DNA from: Luidia sarsii
Taxonomy: Eukaryota; Echinodermata; Asteroidea; Paxillosida; Luidiidae
Length of the DNA: 64,000 bases
Assembly: GCA_949987565.1 (NCBI GenBank)
Contig: OX465103.1
Span: 12,419,145-12,483,144, forward strand
Reading direction: 5' to 3'
The notes below the pieces were generated by a model that saw nothing but the letters and a program-made list of their open reading frames with translations, had not been told where the DNA came from and did not search any database. Of this stretch, positions 45,481-57,969 are shown piece after piece. The stretch's first letter is position 1. Each line of letters begins with the position of its first letter. A program made the translations under genes and the position numbers.

Positions 45481-48400
45481 TTGAGGGGGCCAAAAATGAC
45501 TTCAACTGGTCTACCGAAAGTCAGATCCATGTCAGAGGGCTCTCAGATACCTGAGGAGTCATTTTCAGAGAAATATAGGAAAAGTGATTTTGGGTCGAAG
45601 ACGGAAAAATCTGACAGGAGCGGACCTGTCGAACATGTCAGAAATTGGGCCAAAAATGTAGATTTTTTGAGGGGGCCAAAAATGACTTTAACTGGTCTAC
45701 TAAAAGTCAGATCCATGTCAAAGGGCTCTCAGATACCTGAGGAGTCATTTTCAGAGAAATATGGGAAAAGTGATTTTGGGTCAAAAACTGAAAAATCTGA
45801 CAGGAGCGGACCTGTCGAACATGTCAGAAATTGGGCCAAAAATCTAGATTTTTTGAGGGGGCCAAAAATGACTTCAACTGGTCTATACAAAGTCAGATCC
45901 ATGTCAGAGGGCTCTCAGATACCTGAGAAGTCATTTTCAGAGATATATGGGAAAAGTGATTATGGGTCGAAGACGGAAAAATCTGACAGGAGCGGACCTG
46001 TCGAACATGTCAGAAATTGGGCCAAAAATGTAGATTTTTTGAGGGGGGCAAAAATGACTTCAACTGGTCTACCGAAAGTCAGATCCATGTCAGAGGGCTC
46101 TCAGATACCTGAGGAGTCATTTTCAGAGAAATATGGGAAAAGTGATTTTGGGTCGAAGACGGAAAAATCTGACAGGAGCGGACCTGTCGAACATGTCAGA
46201 AGATGGGCCAAAAATGTAGATTTTTTGAGGGGGCCAAAAATGACTTCAACTGGTCTACTGAAAGTCAGATCCATGTCAGAGGGCTCTCAGATACCTGAGG
46301 AGTCATTTTCAGAGAAATATGGGAAAAGTGATTTTGGGTCAAAAACTGAAAAATCTGACAGGAGCGGACCTGTCGAACATGTCAGAAATTGGGCCAAAAA
46401 TGTAGATTTTTTGAGGGGGCCAAAAATGACTTCAACTGGTCTACCGAAAGTCACATCCATGTCAGAGGGCTCTCAGATACATTGTCAGAGAAATATGGGA
46501 AAAGTGATTTTGGGTCAAAAACTAAAAAAATCTGACAGGAGCGGACCTGTCGAACATGTCAGAAATTGGGCCAAAAATCTAGATTTTTTGAGGGGGCCAA
46601 AAATGACTTCAACTGGTCTACCGAAAGTCAGATCCATGTCAGAGGGCTCTCAGATACCTGAGGAGTCATTTTCAGAGAAATATGGGAAAAGTGATTTTGG
46701 GTCAAAAACTGAAAAAGCTGACAGGAGCGGACCTGTCGAACATGTCAGAAATTGGGCCAAAAATCTAGATTTTTTGAGGGGGCCAAAAATGACTTCAACT
46801 GGTCTACTGAAAGTCAGATCCATGTCAGAGGGCTCTCAGATACCTGAGGAGTCATTTTCAGAGAAATATGGGAAAAGTGATTTTGGGTCGAAAACTGAAA
46901 AATCTGACAGGAGCGGACCTGTCGAACATGTCAGAAATGGGGTCAAAAATCTTGATTTTTTGAGGGGGCCAAAAATGACTTCAACTGGTCTACCGAAAGT
47001 CAGATCCATGTCAGAGGGCTCTCGAATACCTGAGGAGTCATTTTCAGAGAAATATGGGAAAAGCGATTTTGGGTCAAAAACTGAAAAATCTGACAGGAGC
47101 GGACCTGTCGAACATTTCAGAAATTGGGCCAAAAATCTAGATTTTTTGAGGGGGCCAAAAATGACTTCAACTGGTCTACTGAAAGTCAGATCCATGTCAG
47201 AGGGCTCTCAGATACCTGAGGAGTCATTTTCAGAGAAATATGGGAAAAGTGATTTTGGGTCAAAAACTGAAAAAGCTGACAGGAGCGGACCTGTCGAACA
47301 TGTCAGAAATTGGGCCAAAAATCTAGATTTTTTGAGGGGGCCAAAAATGACTTCAACTGGTCTACTGAAAGTCAGATCCATGTCAGAGGGCTCTCAGATA
47401 CCTGAGGAGTCATTTTCAGAGAAATATGGGAAAAGTGATTTTGGGTCAAAAACTGAAAAATCTGACAGGAGCGGACCTGTCGAACATGTCAGAAATTGGG
47501 CCAAAAATCTTGATTTTTTGAGGGGGCCAAAAATGACTTCAACTGGTCTACCGAAAGTCAGATCCATGTCAGAGGGCTCTCAGATACCTGAGGAGTCATT
47601 TTCAGAGAAATATGGGAAAAGTGATTTTGGGTCGAAAACTGAAAAATCTGACAGGAGCGGACCTGTCGAACATGTCAGAAATGGGGTCAAAAATCCTTTT
47701 TTTTTGAGGGGGCCAAAAATGACTTCAACTGGTCTACCGAAAGTCAGATCCATGTCAGAGGGCTCTCAGATACCTGAGGAGTCATTTTCAGAGAAATATG
47801 GGAAAAGCGATTTTGGGTCAAAAACTGAAAAATCTGACAGGAGCGGACCTGTCGAACATTTCAGAAATTGGGCCAAAAATCTAGATTTTTTGAGGGGGCC
47901 AAAAATGACTTCAACTGGTCTACCGAAAGTCAGATCCATGTCAGAGGGCTCTCAGATACCTGAGGAGTCATTTTCAGAGAAATATGGGAAAAGTGATTTT
48001 GGGTCGAAAACTGAAAAATCTGACAGGAGCGGACCTGTGGAACATGTCAGAAATGGGGTCAAAAATCCTTTTTTTTTGAGGGGGCCAAAAAATGACTTCA
48101 ACTGGTCTACCGAAAGTTAGATCCATGTCAGAGGGCTCTCAGATACCTGAGGAGTCATTTTCAGAGAAATATGGGAAAAGTGATTTTGGGTCGAAGACGG
48201 AAAAATCTGACAGGAGCGGACCTGTCGAACATGTCAGAAATTGGGCCAAAAATCTTGATTTTTTGAGGGGGCCAAAAATGACTTCAACTGGTCTACCGAA
48301 AGTCAGATCCATGTCAGAGGGCTCTCAGATACCTGAGGAGTCATTTTCAGAGAAATATGGGAAAAGTGATTTTGGGTCGAAAACTGAAAAATCTGACAGG

Positions 48401-51400
48401 AGCGGACCTGTCGAACATGTCAGAAATGGGGTCAAAAATCCTTTTTTTTTGAGGGGGCCAAAAATGACTTCAACTGGTCTACCGAAAGTCAGATCCATGT
48501 CAGAGGGCTCTCAGATACCTGAGGAGTCATTTTCAGAGAAATATGGGAAAAGCGATTTTGGGTCAAAAACTGAAAAATCTGACAGGAGCGGACCTGTCGA
48601 ACATTTCAGAAATTGGGCCAAAAATCTAGATTTTTTGAGGGGGCCAAAAATGACTTCAACTGGTCTACCGAAAGTCAGATCCATGTCAGAGGGCTCTCAG
48701 ATACCTGAGGAGTCATTTTCAGAGAAATATGGGAAAAGTGATTTTGGGTCAAAAACTGAAAAATCTGAAAGGAGCGGACCTGTCGAACATGTCAGAAATT
48801 GGGCCAAAAATGTAGATTTTTTGAGGGGGCCAAAAATGACTTCAACTGGTCTACCGAAAGTCACATCCATGTCAGAGGGCTCTCAGATACATTTTCAGAG
48901 AAATATGGGAAAAGTGATTTTGGGTCAAAAACTAAAAAAATCTGACAGGAGCGGACCTGTCGAACATGTCAGAAATTGGGCCAAAAATCTAGATTTTTTG
49001 AGGGGGCCAAAAATGACTTCAACTGGTCTACCGAAAGTCAGATCCATGTCAGAGGGCTCTCAGATACCTGAGGAGTCATTTTCAGAGAAATATGGGAAAA
49101 GTGATTTTGGGTCAAAAACTGAAAAAGCTGACAGGAGCGGACCTGTCGAACATGTCAGAAATTGGGCCAAAAATCTAGATTTTTTGAGGGGGCCAAAAAT
49201 GACTTCAACTGGTCTACTGAAAGTCAGATCCATGTCAGAGGGCTCTCAGATACCTGAGGAGTCATTTTCAGAGAAATATGGGAAAAGTGATTTTGGGTCG
49301 AAAACTGAAAAATCTGACAGGAGCGGACCTGTCGAACATGTCAGAAATGGGGTCAAAAATCTTGATTTTTTGAGGGGGCCAAAAATGACTTCAACTGGTC
49401 TACCGAAAGTCAGATCCATGTCAGAGGGCTCTCGAATACCTGAGGAGTCATTTTCAGAGAAATATGGGAAAAGCGATTTTGGGTCAAAAACTGAAAAATC
49501 TGACAGGAGCGGACCTGTCGAACATTTCAGAAATTGGGCCAAAAATCTAGATTTTTTGAGGGGGCCAAAAATGACTTCAACTGGTCTACTGAAAGTCAGA
49601 TCCATGTCAGAGGGCTCTCAGATACCTGAGGAGTCATTTTCAGAGAAATATGGGAAAAGTGATTTTGGGTCAAAAACTGAAAAAGCTGACAGGAGCGGAC
49701 CTGTCGAACATGTCAGAAATTGGGCCAAAAATCTAGATTTTTTGAGGGGGCCAAAAATGACTTCAACTGGTCTACCGAAAGTCAGATCCATGTCAGAGGG
49801 CTCTCAGATACCTGAGGAGTCATTTTCAGAGAAATATGGGAAAAGTGATTTTGGGTCAAAAACTGAAAAATCTGACAGGAGCGGACCTGTCGAACATGTC
49901 AGAAATTGGGCCAAAAATCTTGATTTTTTGAGGGGGCCAAAAATGACTTCAACTGGTCTACCGAAAGTCAGATCCATGTCAGAGGGCTCTCAGATACCTG
50001 AGGAGTCATTTTCAGAGAAATATGGGAAAAGTGATTTTGGGTCGAAAACTGAAAAATCTGACAGGAGCGGACCTGTCGAACATGTCAGAAATGGGGTCAA
50101 AAATCCTTTTTTTTTGAGGGGGCCAAAAATGACTTCAACTGGTCTACCGAAAGTCAGATCCATGTCAGAGGGCTCTCAGATACCTGAGGAGTCATTTTCA
50201 GAGAAATATGGGAAAAGCGATTTTGGGTCAAAAACTGAAAAATCTGACAGGAGCGGACCTGTCGAACATTTCAGAAATTGGGCCAAAAATCTAGATTTTT
50301 TGAGGGGGCCAAAAATGACTTCAACTGGTCTACCGAAAGTCAGATCCATGTCAGAGGGCTCTCAGATACCTGAGGAGTCATTTTCAGAGAAATATGGGAA
50401 AAGTGATTTTGGGTCGAAAACTGAAAAATCTGACAGGAGCGGACCTGTGGAACATGTCAGAAATTGGGCCAAAAATCTAGATTTTTTGAGGGGGCCAAAA
50501 ATGACTTCAACTGGTCTATACAAAGTCAGATCCATGTCAGAGGGCTCTCAGATACCTGAGGAGTCATTTTCAGAGATATATGGGAAAAGTAATTATGGGT
50601 CGAAGACGGAAAAATCTGACAGGAGCGGACCTGTCGAACATGTCAGAAATTGGGCCAAAAATGTAGATTTTTTGAGGGGGGCAAAAATGACTTCAACTGG
50701 TCTACCGAAAGTCAGATCCATGTCAGAGGGCTCTCAGATACCTGAGGAGTCATTTTCAGAGAAATATGGGAAAAGTGATTTTGGGTCGAAGACGGAAAAA
50801 TCTGACAGGAGCGGACCTGTCGAACATGTCAGAAGATGGGCCAAAAATGTAGATTTTTTGAGGGGGCCAAAAATGACTTCAACTGGTCTACTGAAAGTCA
50901 GATCCATGTCAGAGGGCTCTCAGATACCTGAGGAGTCATTTTCAGAGAAATATGGGAAAAGTGATTTTGGGTCAAAAACTGAAAAATCTGACAGGAGCGG
51001 ACCTGTCGAACATGTCAGAAATTGGGCCAAAAATCTAGATTTTTTGAGGGGGCCAAAAATGACTTCAACTGGTCTACCGAAAGTCATATCCATGTCAGAG
51101 GGCTCTCAGATACCTGAGGAGTCATTTTCAGAGAAATATGGGAAAAGTGATTTTGGGTCAAAAACTGAAAAATCTGACAGGAGCGGACCTGTCGAACATG
51201 TCAGAAATTGGGCCAAAAATGTAGATTTTTTGAGGGGGCCAAAAATGACTTCAACTGGTCTACCGAAAGTCAGATCCATGTCAGAGGGCTCTCAGATACC
51301 TGAGGAGTCATTTTCAGAGAAATATGGGAAAAGTGATTTTGGGTCAAAAACTGAAAAATCTGACAGGAGCGGACCTGTCGAACATGTCAGAAATTGGGCC

Positions 51401-54400
51401 AAAAATCTTGATTTTTTGAGGGGGCCAAAAATGACTTCAACTGGTCTACCGAAAGTCAGATCCATGTCAGAGGGCTCTCAGATACCTGAGGAGTCATTTT
51501 CAGAGAAATATGGGAAAAGTGATTTTGGGTCGAAAACTGAAAAATCTGACAGGAGCGGACCTGTCGAACATGTCAGAAATGGGGTCAAAAATCCTTTTTT
51601 TTTGAGGGGGCCAAAAATGACTTCAACTGGTCTACCGAAAGTCAGATCCATGTCAGAGGGCTCTCAGATACCTGAGGAGTCATTTTCAGAGAAATATGGG
51701 AAAAGCGATTTTGGGTCAAAAACTGAAAAATCTGACAGGAGCGGACCTGTCGAACATTTCAGAAATTGGGCCAAAAATCTAGATTTTTTGAGGGGGCCAA
51801 AAATGACTTCAACTGGTCTACCGAAAGTCAGATCCATGTCAGAGGGCTCTCAGATACCTGAGGAGTCATTTTCAGAGAAATATGGGAAAAGTGATTTTGG
51901 GTCGAAAACTGAAAAATCTGACAGGAGCGGACCTGTGGAACATGTCAGAAATTGGGCCAAAAATCTAGATTTTTTGAGGGGGCCAAAAATGACTTCAACT
52001 GGTCTATACAAAGTCAGATCCATGTCAGAGGGCTCTCAGATACCTGAGGAGTCATTTTCAGAGATATATGGGAAAAGTGATTATGGGTCGAAGACGGAAA
52101 AATCTGACAGGAGCGGACCTGTCGAACATGTCAGAAATTGGGCCAAAAATGTAGATTTTTTGAGGGGGGCAAAAATGACTTCAACTGGTCTACCGAAAGT
52201 CAGATCCATGTCAGAGGGCTCTCAGATACCTGAGGAGTCATTTTCAGAGAAATATGGGAAAAGTGATTTTGGGTCGAAGACGGAAAAATCTGACAGGAGC
52301 GGACCTGTCGAACATGTCAGAAGATGGGCCAAAAATGTAGATTTTTTGAGGGGGCCAAAAATGACTTCAACTGGTCTACTGAAAGTCAGATCCATGTCAG
52401 AGGGCTCTCAGATACCTGAGGAGTCATTTTCAGAGAAATATGGGAAAAGCGATTTTGGGTCAAAAACTAAAAAAATCTGACAGGAGCGGACCTGTCGAAC
52501 ATGTCAGAAATTGGGCCAAAAATCTAGATTTTTTGAGGGGGCCAAAAATGACTTCAACTGGTCTACCGAAAGTCAGATCCATGTCAGAGGGCTCTCAGAT
52601 ACCTGAGGAGTCATTTTCAGAGAAATATGGGAAAAGTGATTTTGGGTCAAAAACTAAAAAAATCTGACAGGAGCGGACCTGTCGAACATGTCAGAAATTG
52701 GGCCAAAAATCTAGATTTTTTGAGGGGGCCAAAAATGACTTCAACTGGTCTACCGAAAGTCAGATCCATGTCAGAGGGCTCTCAGATACCTGAGGAGTCA
52801 TTTTCAGAGAAATATGGGAAAAGTGATTTTGGGTCAAAAACTGAAAAAGCTGACAGGAGCGGACCTGTCGAACATGTCAGAAATTGGGCCAAAAATCTAG
52901 ATTTTTTGAGGGGGCCAAAAATGACTTCAACTGGTCTACTGAAAGTCAGATCCATGTCAGAGGGCTCTCAGATACCTGAGGAGTCATTTTCAGAGAAATA
53001 TGGGAAAAGTGATTTTGGGTCGAAAACTGAAAAATCTGACAGGAGCGGACCTGTCGAACATGTCAGAAATGGGGTCAAAAATCTTGATTTTTTGAGGGGG
53101 CCAAAAATGACTTCAACTGGTCTACCGAAAGTCAGATCCATGTCAGAGGGCTCTCAGATACCTGAGGAGTCATTTTCAGAGAAATATGGGAAAAGCGATT
53201 TTGGGTCAAAAACTGAAAAATCTGACAGGAGCGGACCTGTCGAACATTTCAGAAATTGGGCCAAAAATCTAAATTTTTTGAGGGGGCCAAAAATGACTTC
53301 AACTGGTCTACTGAAAGTCAGATCCATGTCAGAGGGCTCTCAGATACCTGAGGAGTCATTTTCAGAGAAATATGGGAAAAGTGATTTTGGGTCAAAAACT
53401 GAAAAAGCTGACAGGAGCGGACCTGTCGAACATGTCAGAAATTGGGCCAAAAATCTAGATTTTTTGAGGGGGCCAAAAATGACTTCAACTGGTCTACCGA
53501 AAGTCAGATCCACGTCAGAGGGCTCTCAGATACCTGAGGAGTCATTTTCAGAGAAATATGGGAAAAGTGATTTTGGGTCAAAAACTGAAAAATCTGACAG
53601 GAGCGGACCTGTCGAACATGTCAGAAATTGGGCCAAAAATCTAGATTTTTTGAGGGGGCCAAAAATGACTTCAACTGATCTACTGAAAGTCAGATCCATG
53701 TCAGAGGGCTCTCAGATACCTGAGGAGTCATTTTCAGAGAAATATGGGAAAAGTGATTTTGGGTCAAAAACTGAAAAATCTGACAGGAGCGGACCTGTCG
53801 AACATGTCAGAAATTGGGCCAAAAATGTAGATTTTTTGAGGGGGCCAAAAATGACTTTAACTGGTCTACTAAAAGTCAGATCCATGTCAAAGGGCTCTCA
53901 GATACCTGAGGAGTCATTTTCAGAGAAATATGGGAAAAGTGATTTTGGGTCAAAAACTGAAAAATCTGACAGGAGCGGACCTGTCGAACATGTCAGAAAT
54001 TGGGCCAAAAATCTAGATTTTTTGAGGGGGCCAAAAATGACTTCAACTGGTCTATACAAAGTCAGATCCATGTCAGAGGGCTCTCAGATACCTGAGGAGT
54101 CATTTTCAGAGATATATGGGAAAAGTGATTATGGGTCGAAGACGGAAAAATCTGACAGGAGCGGACCTGTCGAACATGTCAGAAATTGGGTCAAAAATCC
54201 TTTTTTTTTGAGGGGGCCAAAAATGACTTCAACTGGTCTACCGAAAGTCAGATCCATGTCAGAGGGCTCTCAGATACCTGAGGAGTCATTTTCAGAGAAA
54301 TATGGGAAAAGTGATTTTGGGTCAAAAACTGAAAAATCTGACAGGAGCGGACCTGTCGAACATGTCAGAAATTGGGCCAAAAATCTAGATTTTTTGAGGG

Positions 54401-57400
54401 GGCCAAAAATGACTTCAACTGGTCTACCGAAAGTCAGATCCATGTCAGAGGGCTCTCAGATACCTGAGGAGTCATTTTCAGAGAAATATGGGAAAAGTGA
54501 TTTTGGGTCGAAGACGGAAAAATCTGACAGGAGCGGACCTGTCGAACATGTCAGAAATTGGGCCAAAAATGTAGATTTTTTGAGGGGGCCAAAAATGACT
54601 TCAACTGGTCTACCGAAAGTCACATCCATGTCAGAGGGCTCTCAGATACATTTTCAGAGAAATATGGGAAAAGTGATTTTGGGTCAAAAACTAAAAAAAT
54701 CTGACAGGAGCGGACCTGTCGAACATGTCAGAAATTGGGCCAAAAATCTAGATTTTTTGAGGGGGCCAAAAATGACTTCAACTGGTCTACCGAAAGTCAG
54801 ATCCATGTCAGAGGGCTCTCAGATACCTGAGGAGTCATTTTCAGAGAAATATGGGAAAAGTGATTTTGGGTCAAAAACTGAAAAAGCTGACAGGAGCGGA
54901 CCTGTCGAACATGTCAGAAATTGGGCCAAAAATCTAGATTTTTTGAGGGGGCCAAAAATGACTTCAACTGGTCTACCGAAAGTCAGATCCATGTCAGAGG
55001 GCTCTCAGATACCTGAGGAGTCATTTTCAGAGAAATATGGGAAAAGCGATTTTGGGTCAAAAACTGAAAAATCTGACAGGAGCGGACCTGTCGAACATTT
55101 CAGAAATTGGGCCAAAAATCTAGATTTTTTGAGGGGGCCAAAAATGACTTCAACTGGTCTACTGAAAGTCAGATCCATGTCAGAGGGCTCTCAGATACCT
55201 GAGGAGTCATTTTCAGAGAAATATGGGAAAAGTGATTTTGGGTCAAAAACTGAAAAAGCTGACAGGAGCGGACCTGTCGAACATGTCAGAAATTGGGCCA
55301 AAAATCTAGATTTTTTGAGGGGGCCAAAAATGACTTCAACTGGTCTACTGAAGGTCAGATCCATGTCAGAGGGCTCTCAGATACCTGAGGAGTCATTTTC
55401 AGAGAAATATGGGAAAAGTGATTTTGGGTCAAAAACTGAAAAATCTGACAGGAGCGGACCTGTCGAACATGTCAGAAATTGGGCCAAAAATCTTGATTTT
55501 TTGAGGGGGCCAAAAATGACTTCAACTGGTCTACCGAAAGTCAGATCCATGTCAGAGGGCTCTCAGATACCTGAGGAGTCATTTTCAGAGAAATATGGGA
55601 AAAGTGATTTTGGGTCGAAAACTGAAAAATCTGACAGGAGCGGACCTGTCGAACATGTCAGAAATGGGGTCAAAAATCCTTTTTTTTTGAGGGGGCCAAA
55701 AATGACTTCAACTGGTCTACCGAAAGTCAGATCCATGTCAGAGGGCTCTCAGATACCTGAGGAGTCATTTTCAGAGAAATATGGGAAAAGCGATTTTGGG
55801 TCAAAAACTGAAAAATCTGACAGGAGCGGACCTGTCGAACATTTCAGAAATTGGGCCAAAAATCTAGATTTTTTGAGGGGGCCAAAAATGACTTCAACTG
55901 GTCTACCGAAAGTCAGATCCATGTCAGAGGGCTCTCAGATACCTGAGGAGTCATTTTCAGAGAAATATGGGAAAAGTGATTTTGGGTCAAAAACTGAAAA
56001 ATCTGACAGGAGCGGACCTGTCGAACATGTCAGAAATTGGGCCAAAAATGTAGATTTTTTGAGGGGGCCAAAAATGACTTCAACTGGTCTACCGAAAGTC
56101 ACATCCATGTCAGAGGGCTCTCAGATACATTTTCAGAGAAATATGGGAAAAGTGATTTTGGGTCAAAAACTAAAAAAATCTGACAGGAGCGGACCTGTCG
56201 AACATGTCAGAAATTGGGCCAAAAATCTAGATTTTTTGAGGGGGCCAAAAATGACTTCAACTGGTCTACCGAAAGTCAGATCCATGTCAGAGGGCTCTCA
56301 GATACCTGAGGAGTCATTTTCAGAGAAATATGGGAAAAGTGATTTTGGGTCAAAAACTGAAAAAGCTGACAGGAGCGGACCTGTCGAACATGTCAGAAAT
56401 TGGGCCAAAAATCTAGATTTTTTGAGGGGGCCAAAAATGACTTCAACTGGTCTACTGAAAGTCAGATCCATGTCAGAGGGCTCTCAGATACCTGAGGAGT
56501 CATTTTCAGAGAAATATGGGAAAAGTGATTTTGGGTCGAAAACTGAAAAATCTGACAGGAGCGGACCTGTCGAACATGTCAGAAATGGGGTCAAAAATCT
56601 TGATTTTTTGAGGGGGCCAAAAATGACTTCAACTGGTCTACCGAAAGTCAGATCCATGTCAGAGGGCTCTCGAATACCTGAGGAGTCATTTTCAGAGAAA
56701 TATGGGAAAAGCGATTTTGGGTCAAAAACTGAAAAATCTGACAGGAGCGGACCTGTCGAACATTTCAGAAATTGGGCCAAAAATCTAGATTTTTTGAGGG
56801 GGCCAAAAATGACTTCAACTGGTCTACTGAAAGTCAGATCCATGTCAGAGGGCTCTCAGATACCTGAGGAGTCATTTTCAGAGAAATATGGGAAAAGTGA
56901 TTTTGGGTCAAAAACTGAAAAAGCTGACAGGAGTGGACCTGTCGAACATGTCAGAAATTGGGCCAAAAATCTAGATTTTTTGAGGGGGCCAAAAATGACT
57001 TCAACTGGTCTACCGAAAGTCAGATCCATGTCAGAGGGCTCTCAGATACCTGAGGAGTCATTTTCAGAGAAATATGGGAAAAGTGATTTTGGGTCAAAAA
57101 CTGAAAAATCTGACAGGAGCGGACCTGTCGAACATGTCAGAAATTGGGCCAAAAATCTTGATTTTTTGAGGGGGCCAAAAATGACTTCAACTGGTCTACC
57201 GAAAGTCAGATCCATGTCAGAGGGCTCTCAGATACCTGAGGAGTCATTTTCAGAGAAATATGGGAAAAGTGATTTTGGGTCGAAAACTGAAAAATCTGAC
57301 AGGAGCGGACCTGTCGAACATGTCAGAAATGGGGTCAAAAATCCTTTTTTTTTGAGGGGGCCAAAAATGACTTCAACTGGTCTATACAAAGTCAGATCCA

Positions 57401-57969
57401 TGTCAGAGGGCTCTCAGATACCTGAGGAGTCATTTTCAGAGAAATATGGGAAAAGTGATTTTGGGTCGAAAACTGAAAAATCTGACAGGAGCGGACCTGT
57501 CGAACATTTCAGAAATTGGGCCAAAAATCTAGATTTTTTGAGGGGGCCAAAAATGACTTCAACTGGTCTACCGAAAGTCAGATCCATGTCAGAGGGCTCT
57601 CAGATACCTGAGGAGTCATTTTCAGAGAAATATGGGAAAAGTGATTTTGGGTCGAAAACTGAAAAATCTGACAGGAGCGGACCTGTGGAACATGTCAGAA
57701 ATGGGGTCAAAAATCCTTTTTTTTTGAGGGGGCCAAAAAATGACTTCAACTGGTCTACCGAAAGTTAGATCCATGTCAGAGGGCTCTCAGATACCTCAGG
57801 AGTCATTTTCAGAGAAATATGGGAAAAGTGATTTTGGGTCGAAGACGGAAAAATCTGACAGGAGCGGACCTGTCGAACATGTCAGAAATTGGGCCAAAAA
57901 TCTTGATTTTTTGAGGGGGCCAAAAATGACTTCAACTGGTCTACTGAAAGTCAGATCCATGTCAGAGGG
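45481..57969 (+). repeat. Mosaic region of large satellite segment duplications
   Basis: Starts like the preceding higher-order unit but without its delimiter. Segments recur at offset 2,410 (46,836-47,195 matching 49,246-49,605) and at offset 9,648 (46,836-48,120 matching 56,484-57,768). The latter pair includes the same 1-base insertion, GGGGGCCAAAAAATGAC, near 48089 and 57737. The segment from 50,380 to 50,930 also matches about 51,880-52,430. Confidence 0.75.
52627..57768 (+). other. Longest satellite open frame (1,713 codons), not called as a gene
   Basis: The monomer lacks stops in this frame and is 62 codons long, so long frames arise automatically. Other long ones are 17661-22400, 24728-28981, 28987-32319 and 48092-52480. 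The encoded repeat is hydrophilic, rich in Ser, Lys, Glu and Gly, and has no cysteine; motifs include SMSEGSQIPEESFSEKYGKS and TEKSDRSGPVEHVRN. There is no signal peptide, membrane segment or known domain. Frames end at frameshifts or stops scattered along the array, and no upstream promoter or 5' exon is seen. The unit phase relative to a real protein, if any, is unknown. Confidence 0.6.

Noticed and set aside
27004..56843. Recurrent 119-codon and 64-codon frames on the - strand of the array
   Set aside because: They are opposite-strand readings of the same monomer, bounded where TCTCGAATACC or the 1-base-deleted monomer alters a stop. They recur only because the higher-order unit recurs.
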